The notes under the pieces: generated by a model | Told to the model about the DNA's origin: nothing | The model's input: only the letters and a program-made list of their open reading frames with translations | The model's database searches: none | Position numbers and translations under genes: made by a program | Source of the DNA: Christensenellaceae bacterium OttesenSCG-928-K19 | Lineage (GTDB): Bacteria > Bacillota > Clostridia > Christensenellales > Christensenellaceae | Assembly: GCA_030266015.1 (NCBI GenBank) | Contig: JAJDHD010000023.1 | Location: forward strand, 1 to 37,523 | DNA: 37,523 nt | Direction: 5' to 3' | In this document: positions 14,540 through 22,641 of the stretch, piece by piece | Layout: the number at the start of each line of letters is the position of its first letter | Position numbering within the stretch: the stretch's first letter is position 1

Positions 14540-15643
14540 ATGCTGTTTATTCCGATGAGTCAACTAAAAAGTGGAATGAAATTAGCAAACGACGTGCTTG
14601 TGTTTGAGCACGCCAATGTTCGCTTGCTCAAAAGAGGCATGGTGCTGTCCCAAAATTTCATTGACCGTTTGCATCGGTTTGATGTTTCGGGCGTGTATGT
14701 AAAGGACGAACTTACGGGGGACATTATTCCCAGTCAGCCCATTATGTCAAAGCGCCTGAAGACAAACACCCTCAATAACCTTGAATGGGTATTTAAGCGC
14801 TCTACAGAGAAAGATTCGAAAAAAGGAACAAAAAAATACATCCAGCATTTGGATGATACAGTAATAAAGCTGATTGACCTGGTGAAGGAAAATGAATCCA
14901 AGCTGGTTAATATAAATGACTTGAAGGCATATGACGAATACACCTACCACCATTCGCTCAGTGTGGCGGTGATTGCGATTGGAATTGGTATGCAGCTGGG
15001 CATCAGCCAGGATGAGCTACACAGGCTGGGGTTTGCCGCCATTATGCATGATATCGGCAAAATGGAAATTCCCATAGAGATTATTAACAAGCCCGCCAAG
15101 CTGACGACGGAAGAGTTTGAAATTATAAAAAAACACCCGGTGTATGGCGGGGAATATCTTGCACTGAATGATGTGAACGACCAAGGCATTTATGACGGGG
15201 TGGTTCATCATCACGAAATGGTGAATGGCACAGGATACCCAAACAACCTGCCAGATAGGGAAATTCCATTTTTCAGCAAGATTATCTCTGTTGCCGATGT
15301 GTATGACGCGCTGACATCCCACCGCCCATACAGGGATCCGCTGCTGCCCACGCATGTGGCGGAATACATGATGGGTAATTGCGGGATTGCGTTTGACATG
15401 GACATTGTCAAAGCGTTCTTAAACAAGATAGAATTCTTCCCGGTGGGGTCCTTTGTGGAGTTCAATAATGAAAAAAAAGCGGTCGTGATAAACAACGAAA
15501 ATCCGCTGCACCCGCTTGTTAGGCTGATAGAGCCGCCGTTTTCCACGCTGGATTTGTTTAACGATCCCAGCACCTACAGCATGGTGATTACAAAGCTCTT
15601 TGAGGAATTCCCGGTGGCCGATCTGAAAATGGCCAGCGGGTAA
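14540..15643 (+). CDS. HD-GYP domain cyclic-di-GMP phosphodiesterase
   Basis: The product, about 367 residues, has an N-terminal module starting MLFIPMSQLKSGMKLANDV (DUF3391-like) and a complete HD-GYP domain: HHSLSVAV, MHDIGK with His170/Asp171, HHHEMVNGTGYP with GYP at 232-234, and DVYDALTSHRPYR. All metal-binding and signature residues are present, so hydrolysis of cyclic-di-GMP is expected. The open frame extends to 14507, but ATG at 14540 has GGGAG eight bases upstream and matches the family N-terminus. It diverges from the EAL-HDOD gene. Confidence 0.93.
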   Translation: MLFIPMSQLKSGMKLANDVLVFEHANVRLLKRGMVLSQNFIDRLHRFDVSGVYVKDELTGDIIPSQPIMSKRLKTNTLNNLEWVFKRSTEKDSKKGTKKYIQHLDDTVIKLIDLVKENESKLVNINDLKAYDEYTYHHSLSVAVIAIGIGMQLGISQDELHRLGFAAIMHDIGKMEIPIEIINKPAKLTTEEFEIIKKHPVYGGEYLALNDVNDQGIYDGVVHHHEMVNGTGYPNNLPDREIPFFSKIISVADVYDALTSHRPYRDPLLPTHVAEYMMGNCGIAFDMDIVKAFLNKIEFFPVGSFVEFNNEKKAVVINNENPLHPLVRLIEPPFSTLDLFNDPSTYSMVITKLFEEFPVADLKMASG

Positions 15644-15766
15644 TGATTGGCATAGCTGGTGGCATGGAATTGATGACTGTATCGTATTCAAAAGCGATGC
15701 GGTTTTTTTGTTGCTTACATCAGGCAAAAGAAACGTGAACGATTTGAAAACAGGTGGGGATAGCGG

Positions 15767-15795
15767 TTGTGCAATCCTTTCCGATATAGTATAAT
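15767..15795 (+). promoter_or_regulatory. Promoter of cysS
   Basis: TTGTGC (15767-15772), 17 bases, perfect TATAAT (15790-15795). The leader is only about 35 bases, so there is no room for a T-box. Confidence 0.65.
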
Positions 15796-15838
15796 AACAA
15801 CTTAAGTGTACAGTTTTTACGGAGAGGAAACAAAGAGG

Positions 15839-17221
15839 TTGAAGATCACAAATTCTATGACGGGGCAGAAGGAAGAATTTGTCCCGGTGCAGGAGGGAAA
15901 GGCCGGCATTTACGCATGTGGGCCGACGGTATATAATTTTTTCCACATTGGCAATGCGCGGCCGTTTATTGTTTTTGATACATTGCGCAGGTATCTGGAG
16001 TATCTTGGCTTTGACGTCACATATGTGCAGAACTTTACAGATGTAGACGACAAAATGATAAAAGCCGCAAATGAGGAAGGTATTACGCTAAAAGAGCTTG
16101 GCGAGCGGTATATCGGCGAGTATTTTAAAGATGCGCAGGCGCTCAACATAAAGAAAGCTGATGTGCACCCCAAGGCAACAGAGCATATGGCGGATATTAT
16201 TGCGCTGATAGGCAAGCTGATAGAGAAGGGGCACGCCTATGAATCGGGCGGCGATGTGTATTTTGACACACAGAGCTTTGAAGGCTATGGAAAGCTTTCC
16301 GGGCAGGATTTATCCGAGCTGGAGCTGGGTGCGCGCATTGATATCAATGAGCAAAAGAAGAACCCGATGGATTTTGCGTTGTGGAAGGCGGCAAAGCCGG
16401 ACGAGGCTTCCTGGGATAGTCCATTTGGCAAAGGCCGTCCGGGCTGGCATATAGAGTGCTCGGCCATGAGCATGAAGTATCTTGGGGAAACACTGGATAT
16501 CCATGGCGGCGGGCAGGATCTCAAGTTTCCGCATCATGAAAATGAGATCGCGCAGAGCGAGGCGGCCACGGGCAAGCCGTTTTCCAACTATTGGATGCAC
16601 AATGGCTATATCAATATTGACGGAACCAAAATGTCCAAATCCAAAGGAAATTACTTTACGGTGCGGGATATTTTAAAGGAGTTTGACGGAGCGGTGGTGC
16701 GGCTGTTTATGCTGGATTCGCATTACGCAAGCCCAATCAACTTCTCGCGGGATTTGCTGCTGCAATCGCAAAGTGCGTATGCCCGCATACAAAATTGCAG
16801 GGAAAACCTGCAATACATCGCAAGTAACCCAAAGCCTGTGGATGTGGAGATTGGGCCTGCGGTGGCGGCGCTCGACGCGGGATTCCGCGCGGGCATGGAT
16901 GACGACCTCAATACGGCAGGGGCGATTGGCGCGATATTTGAATATATCAAAACGGTGAATACGCTCTTTGAAAATGGCGGCAGCGCGCAGGTGGCAAAGC
17001 AGGCGTTGGAGGAGCTCGATACAAGGCTAGATGTGTTGGGGCTGCTCAAAAGTGGAGGGGAAGATGCTGTCCCCGCAGAAGTACAGGCGCTTGCGGAAAA
17101 GCGTGCCGAAGCAAGGGCAAGCAAGGATTGGGCACAATCCGACGCGCTCAGGGACAAGATCAAAGAGCTGGGGTATGAAATAAAGGATACGCCGGATGGT
17201 ATGAAAATAAGTAAATTGTAG
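15839..17221 (+). CDS. cysS: Cysteinyl-tRNA synthetase
   Basis: A 460-residue class I synthetase that charges tRNA-Cys. Visible motifs are YACGPTVYN with zinc ligand Cys27, HIGN (HIGH motif) at 36-39, WHIECSAMS and HHENEIAQSE (remaining zinc ligands), and KMSKSKGN (KMSKS loop). The C-terminal DALR-like helical domain and the anticodon-binding end (KRAEARASKDWAQSDALRD) are complete. An upstream in-frame GTG exists at 15806, but TTG at 15839 gives the usual N-terminus (compare MKIYNTxTxxKEEF) with GGAGAGG 11 bases before it; ATG at 15857 is an alternative. First gene of a long operon-like run. Confidence 0.97.
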   Translation: MKITNSMTGQKEEFVPVQEGKAGIYACGPTVYNFFHIGNARPFIVFDTLRRYLEYLGFDVTYVQNFTDVDDKMIKAANEEGITLKELGERYIGEYFKDAQALNIKKADVHPKATEHMADIIALIGKLIEKGHAYESGGDVYFDTQSFEGYGKLSGQDLSELELGARIDINEQKKNPMDFALWKAAKPDEASWDSPFGKGRPGWHIECSAMSMKYLGETLDIHGGGQDLKFPHHENEIAQSEAATGKPFSNYWMHNGYINIDGTKMSKSKGNYFTVRDILKEFDGAVVRLFMLDSHYASPINFSRDLLLQSQSAYARIQNCRENLQYIASNPKPVDVEIGPAVAALDAGFRAGMDDDLNTAGAIGAIFEYIKTVNTLFENGGSAQVAKQALEELDTRLDVLGLLKSGGEDAVPAEVQALAEKRAEARASKDWAQSDALRDKIKELGYEIKDTPDGMKISKL

Positions 17222-17232
17222 GGGGCTACCGA

Positions 17233-17622
17233 ATGGAGACTTTGAGGTTGCTGGCAGAGCAGAGTACTGCCACAGAGACGACAATGTCGTCAAGCATGGA
17301 TTTTATGCTGATGTTTAACATATTTATTGCTGCGTATTTGTTGTATTATGCGATAAAAGGGACAGGCAAGGTATATGAGAATGATTATCCGCAGTCTATG
17401 AAAGAAGACCACGCAAAGTTTTTGCGTATGTTTTGCTGGATTGTGGGAATTGGAATGCTGGTGTTTACCATACTGGAGTTCATACAGGGATTTGGATCCA
17501 TCTGGACAACCGTTAGCATCATCTATGTTTTGGGCGCAGTGGTAGTTTATTTTGTGATTTTCCAGACGCGGTTCAGAAAATTCCTGAAAAAGCCGGATGC
17601 GGAAGTGAAAAAAAAGAAGTAA
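17233..17622 (+). CDS. Small three-helix membrane protein, unknown
   Basis: A 129-residue protein with three predicted membrane helices (about 24-42, 66-87 and 91-111) and a Lys-rich C-terminal tail (ending VKKKK) likely to be cytoplasmic. No family is recognised. GGGGG lies seven bases before the ATG, and the gene begins 11 bases after cysS, suggesting co-transcription. Confidence 0.8.
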   Translation: METLRLLAEQSTATETTMSSSMDFMLMFNIFIAAYLLYYAIKGTGKVYENDYPQSMKEDHAKFLRMFCWIVGIGMLVFTILEFIQGFGSIWTTVSIIYVLGAVVVYFVIFQTRFRKFLKKPDAEVKKKK

Positions 17623-17656
17623 GATATCCTTGCCCGTCCGATAAGAGCGGCGTGGC

Positions 17657-17682
17657 ATATCCACTGGGCGTGTGGTGGATAT
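17657..17682. other. Inverted repeat ATATCCAC / GTGGATAT
   Basis: A perfect 8-bp inverted repeat with a 10-base loop, no T-tract, in the gap between the membrane protein and the cyclase gene. It could be an RNA hairpin or an operator. Confidence 0.45.
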
Positions 17683-17751
17683 CAAAAGGAAGATTTGGCA
17701 GGCCAAGCATCCCGCGGCGGGGTATTTGGCCCAGATGTGTAATAAAGTGAG

Positions 17752-18315
17752 GTGTGCACCATCAAGATTATCGACATCACACTGGAGCTGAATGACCAGG
17801 TAAAAATATACGAGGGGGACCCACAGGTTCTGCTGGAGCAGTTTTATTCTGTGGAAAGTAACGGCTATGCCATTACAAAAATTTCCATGGGGTCGCACAG
17901 CGGCACGCATATTGACGCGCCCAGCCATGTGGTCGCGGGCGGCAGGACGGTAAATCAAATTCCGCTAAGCTCGCTTGTGGGGCAATGCGTTGTTGTTCCC
18001 GCGGACAACCTGAAAATCCCTGCCGGTATAAAAATGGTGCTGATAAAAGGGACGGACGCGAAAGAAGCGCGGATCAACGAAAAGCAGGCGACAAAGCTGG
18101 TAGACGCGGGGGTATGCCTTGTGGGCACAGATGCCCTTTCCATTGGCAGCGACGAAGTGCATGATGTGCTGCTCTCCGAGGGTTGCCCGGTGTTGGAATC
18201 GCTTGACCTTAAGAAGGCGGAGCCGGGCATTTATATGCTGTGTGCGCTGCCCCTCAAAATAAAGGCGGATGGTGCGCCGGTGCGCGCCTGCCTAATCCAG
18301 GGCGTTTGCGAATGA
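17752..18315 (+). CDS. Cyclase / kynurenine-formamidase-like family protein
   Basis: A 187-residue metal-dependent hydrolase of the cyclase family (PF04199), with the defining motif HSGTHIDAPSH at residues 49-59 and the later segment VCLVGTDALSIGS. Family members include kynurenine formamidase and polyketide cyclases; the substrate here cannot be inferred, since no tryptophan-degradation genes are nearby. The only start in the frame is GTG at 17752 (a stop lies nine bases upstream), with AAAGTGAG almost touching it, an unusually tight spacing. Its stop overlaps the next gene's ATG (ATGA). Confidence 0.85.
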   Translation: MCTIKIIDITLELNDQVKIYEGDPQVLLEQFYSVESNGYAITKISMGSHSGTHIDAPSHVVAGGRTVNQIPLSSLVGQCVVVPADNLKIPAGIKMVLIKGTDAKEARINEKQATKLVDAGVCLVGTDALSIGSDEVHDVLLSEGCPVLESLDLKKAEPGIYMLCALPLKIKADGAPVRACLIQGVCE

Positions 18316-19022
18316 CAAAAAGAGGCGGGGCGTTGGATGTAAAAAAAGGGCTTGCTTGTGTTTTTGCGGCGGCCGGAACGGTTTTGCTGGTGCTTGCTAC
18401 CTTGGTGGCGTGCGTGGAGGGCGTGGCGTTTCGCAGGGAGTTTTACCAAAAAGAATACGATAAGCTTGATTCGGCGGCGTATGTGGGCGTGGACAGGGAA
18501 ACACTGGACGAAGCGACCAACACGCTGCTTGAATATTTAGAGGGCAAGAGGGACAGCCTGGACCTTGCGGTGGAGATTGACGGGGAGCGGCAGGAGTATT
18601 ACAACGATAAAGAAAAGCAGCATATGGTGGATGTCGCCGTGCTCAATCAAAACGCGGTTGCGTTTATGTCGGCGGCCTATCCCATCGGTGGCGCGCTTGT
18701 TTTAGCGGCGTGGCTTCTCAAGCGAAATACGCGGCTGGTGGTAAGGACCTGCTTTTTCAGCATCATCGGCACGCTGGTGGCGTTTGGCGTGCTGGCGGCC
18801 TGGGCGGGGGTAGATTTCACCTCGTTTTGGATCAACTTCCATCACGTGTTTTTCTCGAACGACCTGTGGGTGCTTGATCCGGCGACAGACCGTATGATAC
18901 GCATGTTTGAGCAAACGCTCTTCTTTGATATGGTGACGCAGATTTTGCTGTGGTTTATTGGGATAATTGTTGCCGCGGTGGTTGTTACCGGCATATGGGG
19001 GAAAAGATGCAAGAGCAGGTAA
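18312..19022 (+). CDS. DUF1461 (TIGR01906-like) integral membrane protein
   Basis: A 236-residue membrane protein with one N-terminal helix, an extracytoplasmic helical region (about 40-115, with REFYQKEYDKL and EYYNDKEKQHMVDV), and three further helices. The segment FHHVFFSNDLWVLDPATDRM is the hallmark of the DUF1461 family, whose function is unknown. The open frame extends to 18240, but the ATG at 18312 overlaps the cyclase stop and gives the family N-terminus. The 3' end overlaps the start of tsaD. Confidence 0.88.
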   Translation: MTKRGGALDVKKGLACVFAAAGTVLLVLATLVACVEGVAFRREFYQKEYDKLDSAAYVGVDRETLDEATNTLLEYLEGKRDSLDLAVEIDGERQEYYNDKEKQHMVDVAVLNQNAVAFMSAAYPIGGALVLAAWLLKRNTRLVVRTCFFSIIGTLVAFGVLAAWAGVDFTSFWINFHHVFFSNDLWVLDPATDRMIRMFEQTLFFDMVTQILLWFIGIIVAAVVVTGIWGKRCKSR

Positions 19023-20020
19023 ACATTTTGGCAATAGAAACCTCGTGCGATGAAACGGCAGCGGCGGTGGTGCAAAACGGCAGGGAGGTATTGGCTGAGC
19101 AGCTTTATTCCCAGGCGGATATCCATAGGGAATACGGCGGTGTGGTGCCGGAGATCGCATCGCGCAGCCATGTGGAAAAGCTGCCGCATATTGTGCCCGC
19201 GGCAATAGACGGCGCGGGAGGCAAAGAACAGATAGACGCGGTTGCGGTGACCTATGGCCCCGGGCTGGTGGGCGCGCTCCTCACCGGGGTGTCTTATGCC
19301 AAGGCGCTGGCATATGCGTGGGGTAAGCCGCTGGTGCCGGTAAACCACATTGCGGGGCACATCTGCGCCAATTATATCTCGCATAAGGAGCTGAAGCCGC
19401 CCTTTATCTGCCTGGTGATTTCGGGTGGACACACGCAGATTGTGAAGACGCTTGATTACACAAGCTATGAAACACTGGGACAAACGCGAGACGACGCAGC
19501 GGGCGAAGCGATAGACAAGGTGGCGCGTGTGCTGGGGCTGCCCTATCCGGGTGGGCCAAACCTGCAGCAACTGGCGCTTGCGGGGGACAGCGCAAGGTAT
19601 GAGATGCCGCGTGTGTTCAAGGGGGAATCCCATCTTGATTTTTCGTTCAGCGGCCTGAAGACGGCAGTAATCAATATGCTGCACCGCATGGACCAGGCGG
19701 GCGAAGCCTATAAAAAGGAAGATGTGGCGGCGTCCTTCTTAAAAGCAGTCGCGGATACTCTTGCAAACAACACGTTTGAGGCGGCAAGGCGGCAGGGCAT
19801 GGATGTGCTTGCCGTGGCGGGCGGCGTAAGCGCGAACACACAGGTGAGGCAGGCGTTTGAAGCGCGGGCGGCAAAGGAAGGGATCAAGCTGTATTTTCCG
19901 GAGATGAAATATTGCACAGACAACGCGGCGATGATCGCCAGTGCGGGATATTATGCATATATGGATGGCAGGCGCGGGGATATGACGCTTAACGCAAAGC
20001 CTGTATTGGAGCTTTTATGA
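19007..20020 (+). CDS. tsaD: tRNA N6-threonylcarbamoyladenosine transferase TsaD
   Basis: A 337-residue ASKHA-fold enzyme that completes t6A37 formation on ANN-decoding tRNAs together with TsaB and TsaE (not in the window). Motifs are ETSCDETAAAVV (11-22), metal ligands His114 and His118 in PVNHIAGH, VISGGHTQIV, GEAIDKVAR, and AVAGGVSANT. The frame is open to 18950, but ATG at 19007 with GGGGGAA upstream gives the normal length. It overlaps the end of the DUF1461 gene by 16 bases and shares ATGA with the next gene. Confidence 0.97.
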   Translation: MQEQVNILAIETSCDETAAAVVQNGREVLAEQLYSQADIHREYGGVVPEIASRSHVEKLPHIVPAAIDGAGGKEQIDAVAVTYGPGLVGALLTGVSYAKALAYAWGKPLVPVNHIAGHICANYISHKELKPPFICLVISGGHTQIVKTLDYTSYETLGQTRDDAAGEAIDKVARVLGLPYPGGPNLQQLALAGDSARYEMPRVFKGESHLDFSFSGLKTAVINMLHRMDQAGEAYKKEDVAASFLKAVADTLANNTFEAARRQGMDVLAVAGGVSANTQVRQAFEARAAKEGIKLYFPEMKYCTDNAAMIASAGYYAYMDGRRGDMTLNAKPVLELL

Positions 20021-20436
20021 TAGGGATACTCTCGGGCAGGGAAGCGATGACAGAAGCGCAGGCGGCACAGCTTGCGCCGCTTACGCTGGCTTATGTGGGC
20101 GACAGCGTGTTTGACCTGTTTGTGCGTACAGTGCTGATACAACGGCACACAGGCAACGCGGGCGCACTTCATAAAAAAAGCGTTAAAATGGTGAACGCGC
20201 GGGCACAGGCGGCGTTTGGAAACAGCATAAGGGACGGGCTGACAGAGCGGGAGCTGAATATATTCATGCGCGGCAGGAACGCAAAAAGCGCGACAGTGCC
20301 AAAGAATATGAGCGTATCGGATTATAAGCACGCAACGGCGGTGGAAGCGCTGGTGGGGTATTTGTACCTGACAGGGCAGAACGAGAGGCTAAACGAGCTG
20401 CTCGGCGGGATGGAGTTTGAAAATGGAACGGAATAA
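20017..20436 (+). CDS. mrnC: Mini-ribonuclease III
   Basis: A 139-residue RNase III catalytic domain without the RNA-binding domain, the form that matures 23S rRNA ends in Firmicutes. LAYVGDSVFDLFVRT contains the first catalytic aspartate (GD), and ATAVEALVGYLYL the C-terminal acidic residue. The family usually has Glu where VFD has Asp, a conservative change. The ATG at 20017 overlaps the tsaD stop; an internal ATG at 20047 (MTEAQAAQLAPL) with AGGGAAG before it is a real alternative. The 3' end overlaps rlmB. Confidence 0.93.
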   Translation: MIGILSGREAMTEAQAAQLAPLTLAYVGDSVFDLFVRTVLIQRHTGNAGALHKKSVKMVNARAQAAFGNSIRDGLTERELNIFMRGRNAKSATVPKNMSVSDYKHATAVEALVGYLYLTGQNERLNELLGGMEFENGTE

Positions 20437-21184
20437 TGATTATATTATAGGTAGGAACAGCGTGCGCGAGGCCATCAAATCGGGCGCGCAGATTGATAAG
20501 GTTTATGTGGTGGAAGGGATAACGGATGGCAGCATTCGCGAGATATTGCGCCTTGCGCGGGATGCGCGTGTTTTGGTGCGTGAAGTGCCGCGGAGCAAGA
20601 TGGACGAGATGTGCAGCGGCATGGGCTATGCAGGCAAACCTGCCAACCACCAGGGAATTGCGGCACAGGTGCCCGCGTTTCGCTACAGCGAGCTGGAGGA
20701 TGTGTTCCGTTATGCGGAGCAAAGCGGCAGGGAGCCGTTTGTTGTTGTCTTAGATAGCGTGCAGGACCCGCACAACCTTGGGGCAGTGATCCGCAGCGCG
20801 GAGGCGCTGGGCGCGCATGGTGTGGTCATTGGCAAGCGCAGGTCGGCCTCTCTTACGGCGGCGGCGGTGAAGGTGGCGTGCGGTGCGGCGGAGTATATCC
20901 CCGTTGTGAAGGTGGTAAACATCAACCAGACGATTGAAGAGCTGAAAAAGCGTAATATATGGGTGGCTGCTGCCGACATGGCGGGCGAACCGGCGGGCAC
21001 ATGCAATCTAAAGGGCGCGTTGGCTATTGTGATTGGTGGCGAAGGGGAAGGTGTGTCAAAGCACACAAAGGAATTGTGCGATTTTACGGTGGGTATAGAG
21101 CTGTGGGGCAAAACGGAATCGCTCAACGCGTCGTGTGCGGCAAGCATATTGTTTTATGAAAAGATGAGGCAGGAGAAAGCATGA
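20423..21184 (+). CDS. rlmB: 23S rRNA (guanosine-2'-O)-methyltransferase RlmB-type (TrmH family)
   Basis: A SPOUT-fold RNA 2'-O-methyltransferase of 253 residues. The N-terminal L30e-like substrate-binding domain (about 1-80) starts IIGRNSVREAI. The catalytic domain shows LDSVQDPHNLGAVIRSAEA, the knot motif IVIGGEGEGVS, and the AdoMet-binding SLNASCAASILFYE. It probably methylates G2251 of 23S rRNA. A TTG at 20417 is in frame, but ATG at 20423 with GGAG upstream is preferred. It overlaps both mrnC and sigH. Confidence 0.94.
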   Translation: MERNNDYIIGRNSVREAIKSGAQIDKVYVVEGITDGSIREILRLARDARVLVREVPRSKMDEMCSGMGYAGKPANHQGIAAQVPAFRYSELEDVFRYAEQSGREPFVVVLDSVQDPHNLGAVIRSAEALGAHGVVIGKRRSASLTAAAVKVACGAAEYIPVVKVVNINQTIEELKKRNIWVAAADMAGEPAGTCNLKGALAIVIGGEGEGVSKHTKELCDFTVGIELWGKTESLNASCAASILFYEKMRQEKA

Positions 21185-21867
21185 CATCCGTGAATGGCGG
21201 CGAAGAATATATCGAAGAGCCTGATGCAATGGAAGAAGCGCAGGATATGGGGTTTGCGGGTATGCCGGACGAGGAAATCGTTCGGCGTGCCAAAAACGAT
21301 GATGAGGCGCTGGAGTTTTTGTTGCAAAAATACAAAAACCTTGTGCGAAGCAAGGCGCGTTCTTATTTTTTGATTGGGGCAGACAAAGAAGATATTGTGC
21401 AGGAGGGGATGATTGGCCTTTACAAGGCTATCCGCGATTATTCGCCGGACAAAAGGGCGTCCTTCCGCGTTTTTGCTGAGCTGTGCATCACACGGCAGAT
21501 TATTACGGCAATTAAAACGGCAACACGGCAAAAGCATAAGCCGCTGAACTCGTATGTGTCGCTAAACAAGCCCGTTTACGACGAGGAATCTGAGCGTATG
21601 CTGATGGATGTGCTGGTGGGGGTGAAGGTGTCCAACCCAGAGGAGATTTTCATCGATAAGGAAGACTTCCACATAATAGAGGGGGAGATATCCAAAATGC
21701 TCTCCAAGCTGGAGAAAACAGTGCTCATCTATTATCTCAACGGAAAATCGTATATGGAGATTGCGCAGGCTATGGAGCGCCCGGAAAAATCTATCGATAA
21801 CGCCCTGCAACGCGCAAAGGGAAAAATTGATAAATACCTGGCGGGCAAAGAAGGCCAAAAGGCGTAG
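21181..21867 (+). CDS. sigH: RNA polymerase sigma factor SigH-type
   Basis: A 228-residue sigma-70-family factor. Region 2 contains LVRSKARSYFLIGADKEDIVQEGMIGLYKAI (21-base-limited parts: GADKEDIVQEGMIGL is the core recognition of -10), and region 4 has the helix-turn-helix YLNGKSYMEIAQAMERPEKS. The sequence pattern (DEEIVRRAKNDDEALEFLL, SVSLNKP) is that of Spo0H/SigH, which in Bacillus turns on transition-state and early sporulation genes. The ATG overlaps the rlmB stop. The position after mrnC-rlmB is as in Bacillus, though yacP/rae1 is missing. It could serve transition-state roles even if the organism does not sporulate. Confidence 0.93.
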   Translation: MTSVNGGEEYIEEPDAMEEAQDMGFAGMPDEEIVRRAKNDDEALEFLLQKYKNLVRSKARSYFLIGADKEDIVQEGMIGLYKAIRDYSPDKRASFRVFAELCITRQIITAIKTATRQKHKPLNSYVSLNKPVYDEESERMLMDVLVGVKVSNPEEIFIDKEDFHIIEGEISKMLSKLEKTVLIYYLNGKSYMEIAQAMERPEKSIDNALQRAKGKIDKYLAGKEGQKA

Positions 21868-21873
21868 CCAAGC

Positions 21874-21903
21874 TTGACAAACGGCTGATTGTCAATATAT
21901 ACT
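21874..21903 (+). promoter_or_regulatory. Promoter upstream of greA
   Basis: Consensus TTGACA (21874-21879), 18 bases, TATACT (21898-21903), seven bases after the sigH stop. Confidence 0.65.
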
Positions 21904-21982
21904 GAATCAGGTTTAAAATCGCGGGAATGATGCGAAAACAGGTGGATAGCTGCCTGCCTTGCACTTGCGCGGGGTGATTTGT

Positions 21983-22117
21983 ATGATGACATTGATGGCC
22001 GCCACGGCGGCTTGCGCGGCTGTTTGGCCGCGTATTTTAAAAAAGCCGCGAGAATTTTTTGAAATGGGAACAGCGAAACATAGAAAAATACCCTTTTACT
22101 TGAAAATGGGAAAATGA
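21983..22117 (+). CDS. Possible 44-residue small protein in the greA leader
   Basis: ATGATG at 21983 preceded by GGGGTGA (six bases) opens a 44-codon frame with a short hydrophobic N-terminus ([15 protein letters not shown]) and a basic C-terminus ([13 protein letters not shown]). It lies between a strong promoter and greA. A stable hairpin lies inside it. It may be a leader peptide or chance; no family recognised. Confidence 0.3.
   Translation: MMTLMAATAACAAVWPRILKKPREFFEMGTAKHRKIPFYLKMGK
22015..22038 (+). terminator. GC-rich hairpin in the greA leader
   Basis: CGCGGC (22015-22020), loop TGTTTG, GCCGCG (22027-22032), then TATTTT. It may be an inefficient terminator or attenuator; a second potential stem GCCGC/GCGGC lies just before it. 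Confidence 0.45.
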
Positions 22118-22148
22118 ATATAGAAGTGCAAAATGGAGGAATAATCAG

Positions 22149-22622
22149 ATGGCAAACGATGTAGTTTTGACCACAAAGGGCGTAAAGGAACTGGAGGAAA
22201 AGCTGGATTACTTAAAAACAGTAAGAAGGCTGGAGATTGCCGAGGAGATCAAACAGGCGAGGGCGTTTGGCGACCTTTCGGAAAATGCCGAATATGATGA
22301 GGCAAAGAATGAACAGGCGCGCATTGAAGGCGAGATCGTTACGATTGAAAAGATGCTTCGGAACGCATCCATTGTGGACGAAGAAGAAGTGGATGTGCAA
22401 AAGGTAAATATCGGCGCGATTGTAAAGGTGCTGGATAAAGACTATGGCGACGAAGAGGAATACCAGATTGTAGGCTCTGCCGAGGCAGATCTCAGCAAAG
22501 GTCGGATATCCAACGAATCGCCGGTGGGAAAAGCGCTGCTCGGTAAAAAAATTGGCGTTACCGTAAAGGTGGAAACACCCGGCGGCGTATCAAAATATAA
22601 GATTTTGGATATTCACAGGTAA
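22149..22622 (+). CDS. greA: Transcription elongation factor GreA
   Basis: A 157-residue GreA. The N-terminal antiparallel coiled coil (about 1-75) carries the acidic tip residues in [14 protein letters not shown] (Asp/Glu that position Mg2+ in the polymerase), and the C-terminal FKBP-like domain ends with [20 protein letters not shown], a family signature. It rescues backtracked polymerase by stimulating transcript cleavage. GGAGGA lies eight bases before the ATG. It is followed at 19 bases by lysS, an arrangement common in clostridia. Confidence 0.97.
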   Translation: MANDVVLTTKGVKELEEKLDYLKTVRRLEIAEEIKQARAFGDLSENAEYDEAKNEQARIEGEIVTIEKMLRNASIVDEEEVDVQKVNIGAIVKVLDKDYGDEEEYQIVGSAEADLSKGRISNESPVGKALLGKKIGVTVKVETPGGVSKYKILDIHR

Positions 22623-22641
22623 CAGGAGAATAAGGGGTAAT

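Noticed and set aside
14397-14540. Cyclic-di-GMP riboswitch before the HD-GYP gene
   Set aside because: The conserved core strings of the known classes are not present; only a promoter and a small palindrome are visible.
15643-15838. T-box or other riboswitch before cysS
   Set aside because: The promoter at 15767-15795 leaves a leader of only about 35 bases, and no T-box sequence is seen.
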